This document shows positions 63,516 through 64,000 of a DNA stretch of 64,000 nt, in pieces. How positions within the stretch are numbered: the stretch's first letter is position 1; each line of letters starts with the position of its first letter. Position numbers and translations under genes: made by a program. The notes beneath the pieces were generated by a model. The model was given only the letters and a program-made list of their open reading frames with translations. It was not told the DNA's origin and did not search any database. The DNA comes from Paraburkholderia sp. BCC1885 (GTDB lineage Bacteria; Pseudomonadota; Gammaproteobacteria; Burkholderiales; Burkholderiaceae): contig NZ_CAAJGM010000285.1 of assembly GCF_900996235.1 (NCBI RefSeq), positions 1 through 64,000 on the forward strand, written 5' to 3'.

Positions 63516-64000
63516 TCAGCGCCGCCCCAGCAAACTCCCCGCGTACACCAGCGCCGCCAGCGCGGTGATCCAGAAGCTCGTCGGCCAGTCGGTGTAGAAC
63601 GCGAGCGTGAGTCCGAGCCACGCTTGCGCGAGCGCCAGCAGCGCCGCGAGCATCAACCCGATGGACAGCCGCGTCGTCAGGTTTTGCGCGGCGGCGGCCG
63701 GCCCGACCATCAGCGTGAACACCAGCAGCACGCCGACGATCTGCGTACACGCCGCGACTGCCAATGCGGCAATTGCCAGAAACAGCATCGACACGAGCCG
63801 CAGCGACACGCCCTTGGCTTCGGCCAGCTCAGGCTGCAGCGAAGCGAACAGCAGCGGCCGCATGATCGCCGCGAGCGCCACGAGGCTCAATACGCCGAGC
63901 CCCGCCAGCACGCCCAGCGTGGACGAATTCACGCCCAGCACGTTGCCGAACAGCAGGGCTGTGATCTGCGTGGCATACGCAGTAAAAAAGTGCAGAAACA
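63516..64000 (-). CDS. Metal ABC transporter permease, ZnuB type (partial)
   Basis: The C-terminal part of an ABC-3 family permease has hydrophobic segments and the conserved KGVSLRLVSMLFLAIAALAVAACTQIVGVLLVFTLMVGPAAAAQNL. The frame continues upstream of the ATG at 63941 to the window edge (HFFTAYATQITALLFGNVLGVNSS), so the start lies beyond 64000. It is probably part of a Zn2+ or Mn2+ uptake system with genes outside the window. It is convergent with fghA, 17 nt apart. Confidence 0.9.
   Translation of the reverse strand, partial: FLHFFTAYATQITALLFGNVLGVNSSTLGVLAGLGVLSLVALAAIMRPLLFASLQPELAEAKGVSLRLVSMLFLAIAALAVAACTQIVGVLLVFTLMVGPAAAAQNLTTRLSIGLMLAALLALAQAWLGLTLAFYTDWPTSFWITALAALVYAGSLLGRR

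Overview
The window is high-GC DNA from a betaproteobacterium of the Burkholderiaceae, most likely Paraburkholderia or Burkholderia. Three things point there: the recA-recX-(DUF2889)-sucCD-terC-pilin-pglL gene order, an RND efflux operon of the BpeR/BpeAB-OprB kind, and the ilvE-zinc finger-waaF and pgk-pyk-fba-purCEK clusters. Most of it is ordinary chromosome. The left edge (1-2027) and a 7-kb block (about 15.6-22.6 kb) look acquired: they are lower in GC and carry nucleases, a kinase and a recombinase.

Layout. 0-2.1 kb: a large HNH-nuclease gene next to tRNA-Met (CAT). 2.2-6.4 kb: an MHS-type transporter and a TctD/TctE-like two-component system, all on the minus strand. 6.5-8.6 kb: recA under a clear SOS box, then recX. 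8.8-11.8 kb: a DUF2889 gene and sucCD, ended by three tandem hairpins. 11.9-15.4 kb: a TerC-family membrane protein, a type IV pilin-like protein and the PglL O-oligosaccharyltransferase. 15.5-22.6 kb: a genomic island bounded by an 86-bp direct repeat of the 3' end of moaC. It carries a PDZ lipoprotein, a small secreted protein, an HNH nuclease, an FRG-domain protein, a Ser/Thr kinase, a Shedu-like (DUF4263) nuclease, a serine recombinase, an XRE regulator and a zinc-ribbon membrane protein. 22.6-27.9 kb (minus): moaC, a hypothetical gene, a YheT-like hydrolase, an NTF2-like protein, waaF, a CHCC zinc finger and ilvE. 28.4-36.7 kb (plus): glycolysis (pgk, pyk, fba), purine synthesis (purC, purE, purK) and a Sua5 tRNA-modification gene. 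36.8-41 kb (minus): a GDSL lipoprotein, a sterol desaturase-family protein and dacB. 41.3-45.7 kb: a QseBC-like two-component system, a DegP/HtrA protease and a small exported protein. 45.9-54.3 kb: DUF427 and CoxG-like genes, then bpeR and the divergent bpeA-bpeB-oprB operon with a visible operator. 54.4-58.1 kb: a large TPR/glycosyltransferase gene, a collapsed tandem copy of it, and a second relic. 58.2-64 kb: an NCS2 permease, a xylulokinase, the glutathione-dependent formaldehyde detoxification pair adhC-fghA, and a ZnuB-type ABC permease cut by the window edge.

The most interesting parts are the island at the moaC 3' end, where FRG, kinase and Shedu-like genes sit together and suggest an uncharacterised defence cassette, and the decaying tandem pair of TPR-glycosyltransferase genes. 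Family assignments come from reading the translated sequences. No database search was run.
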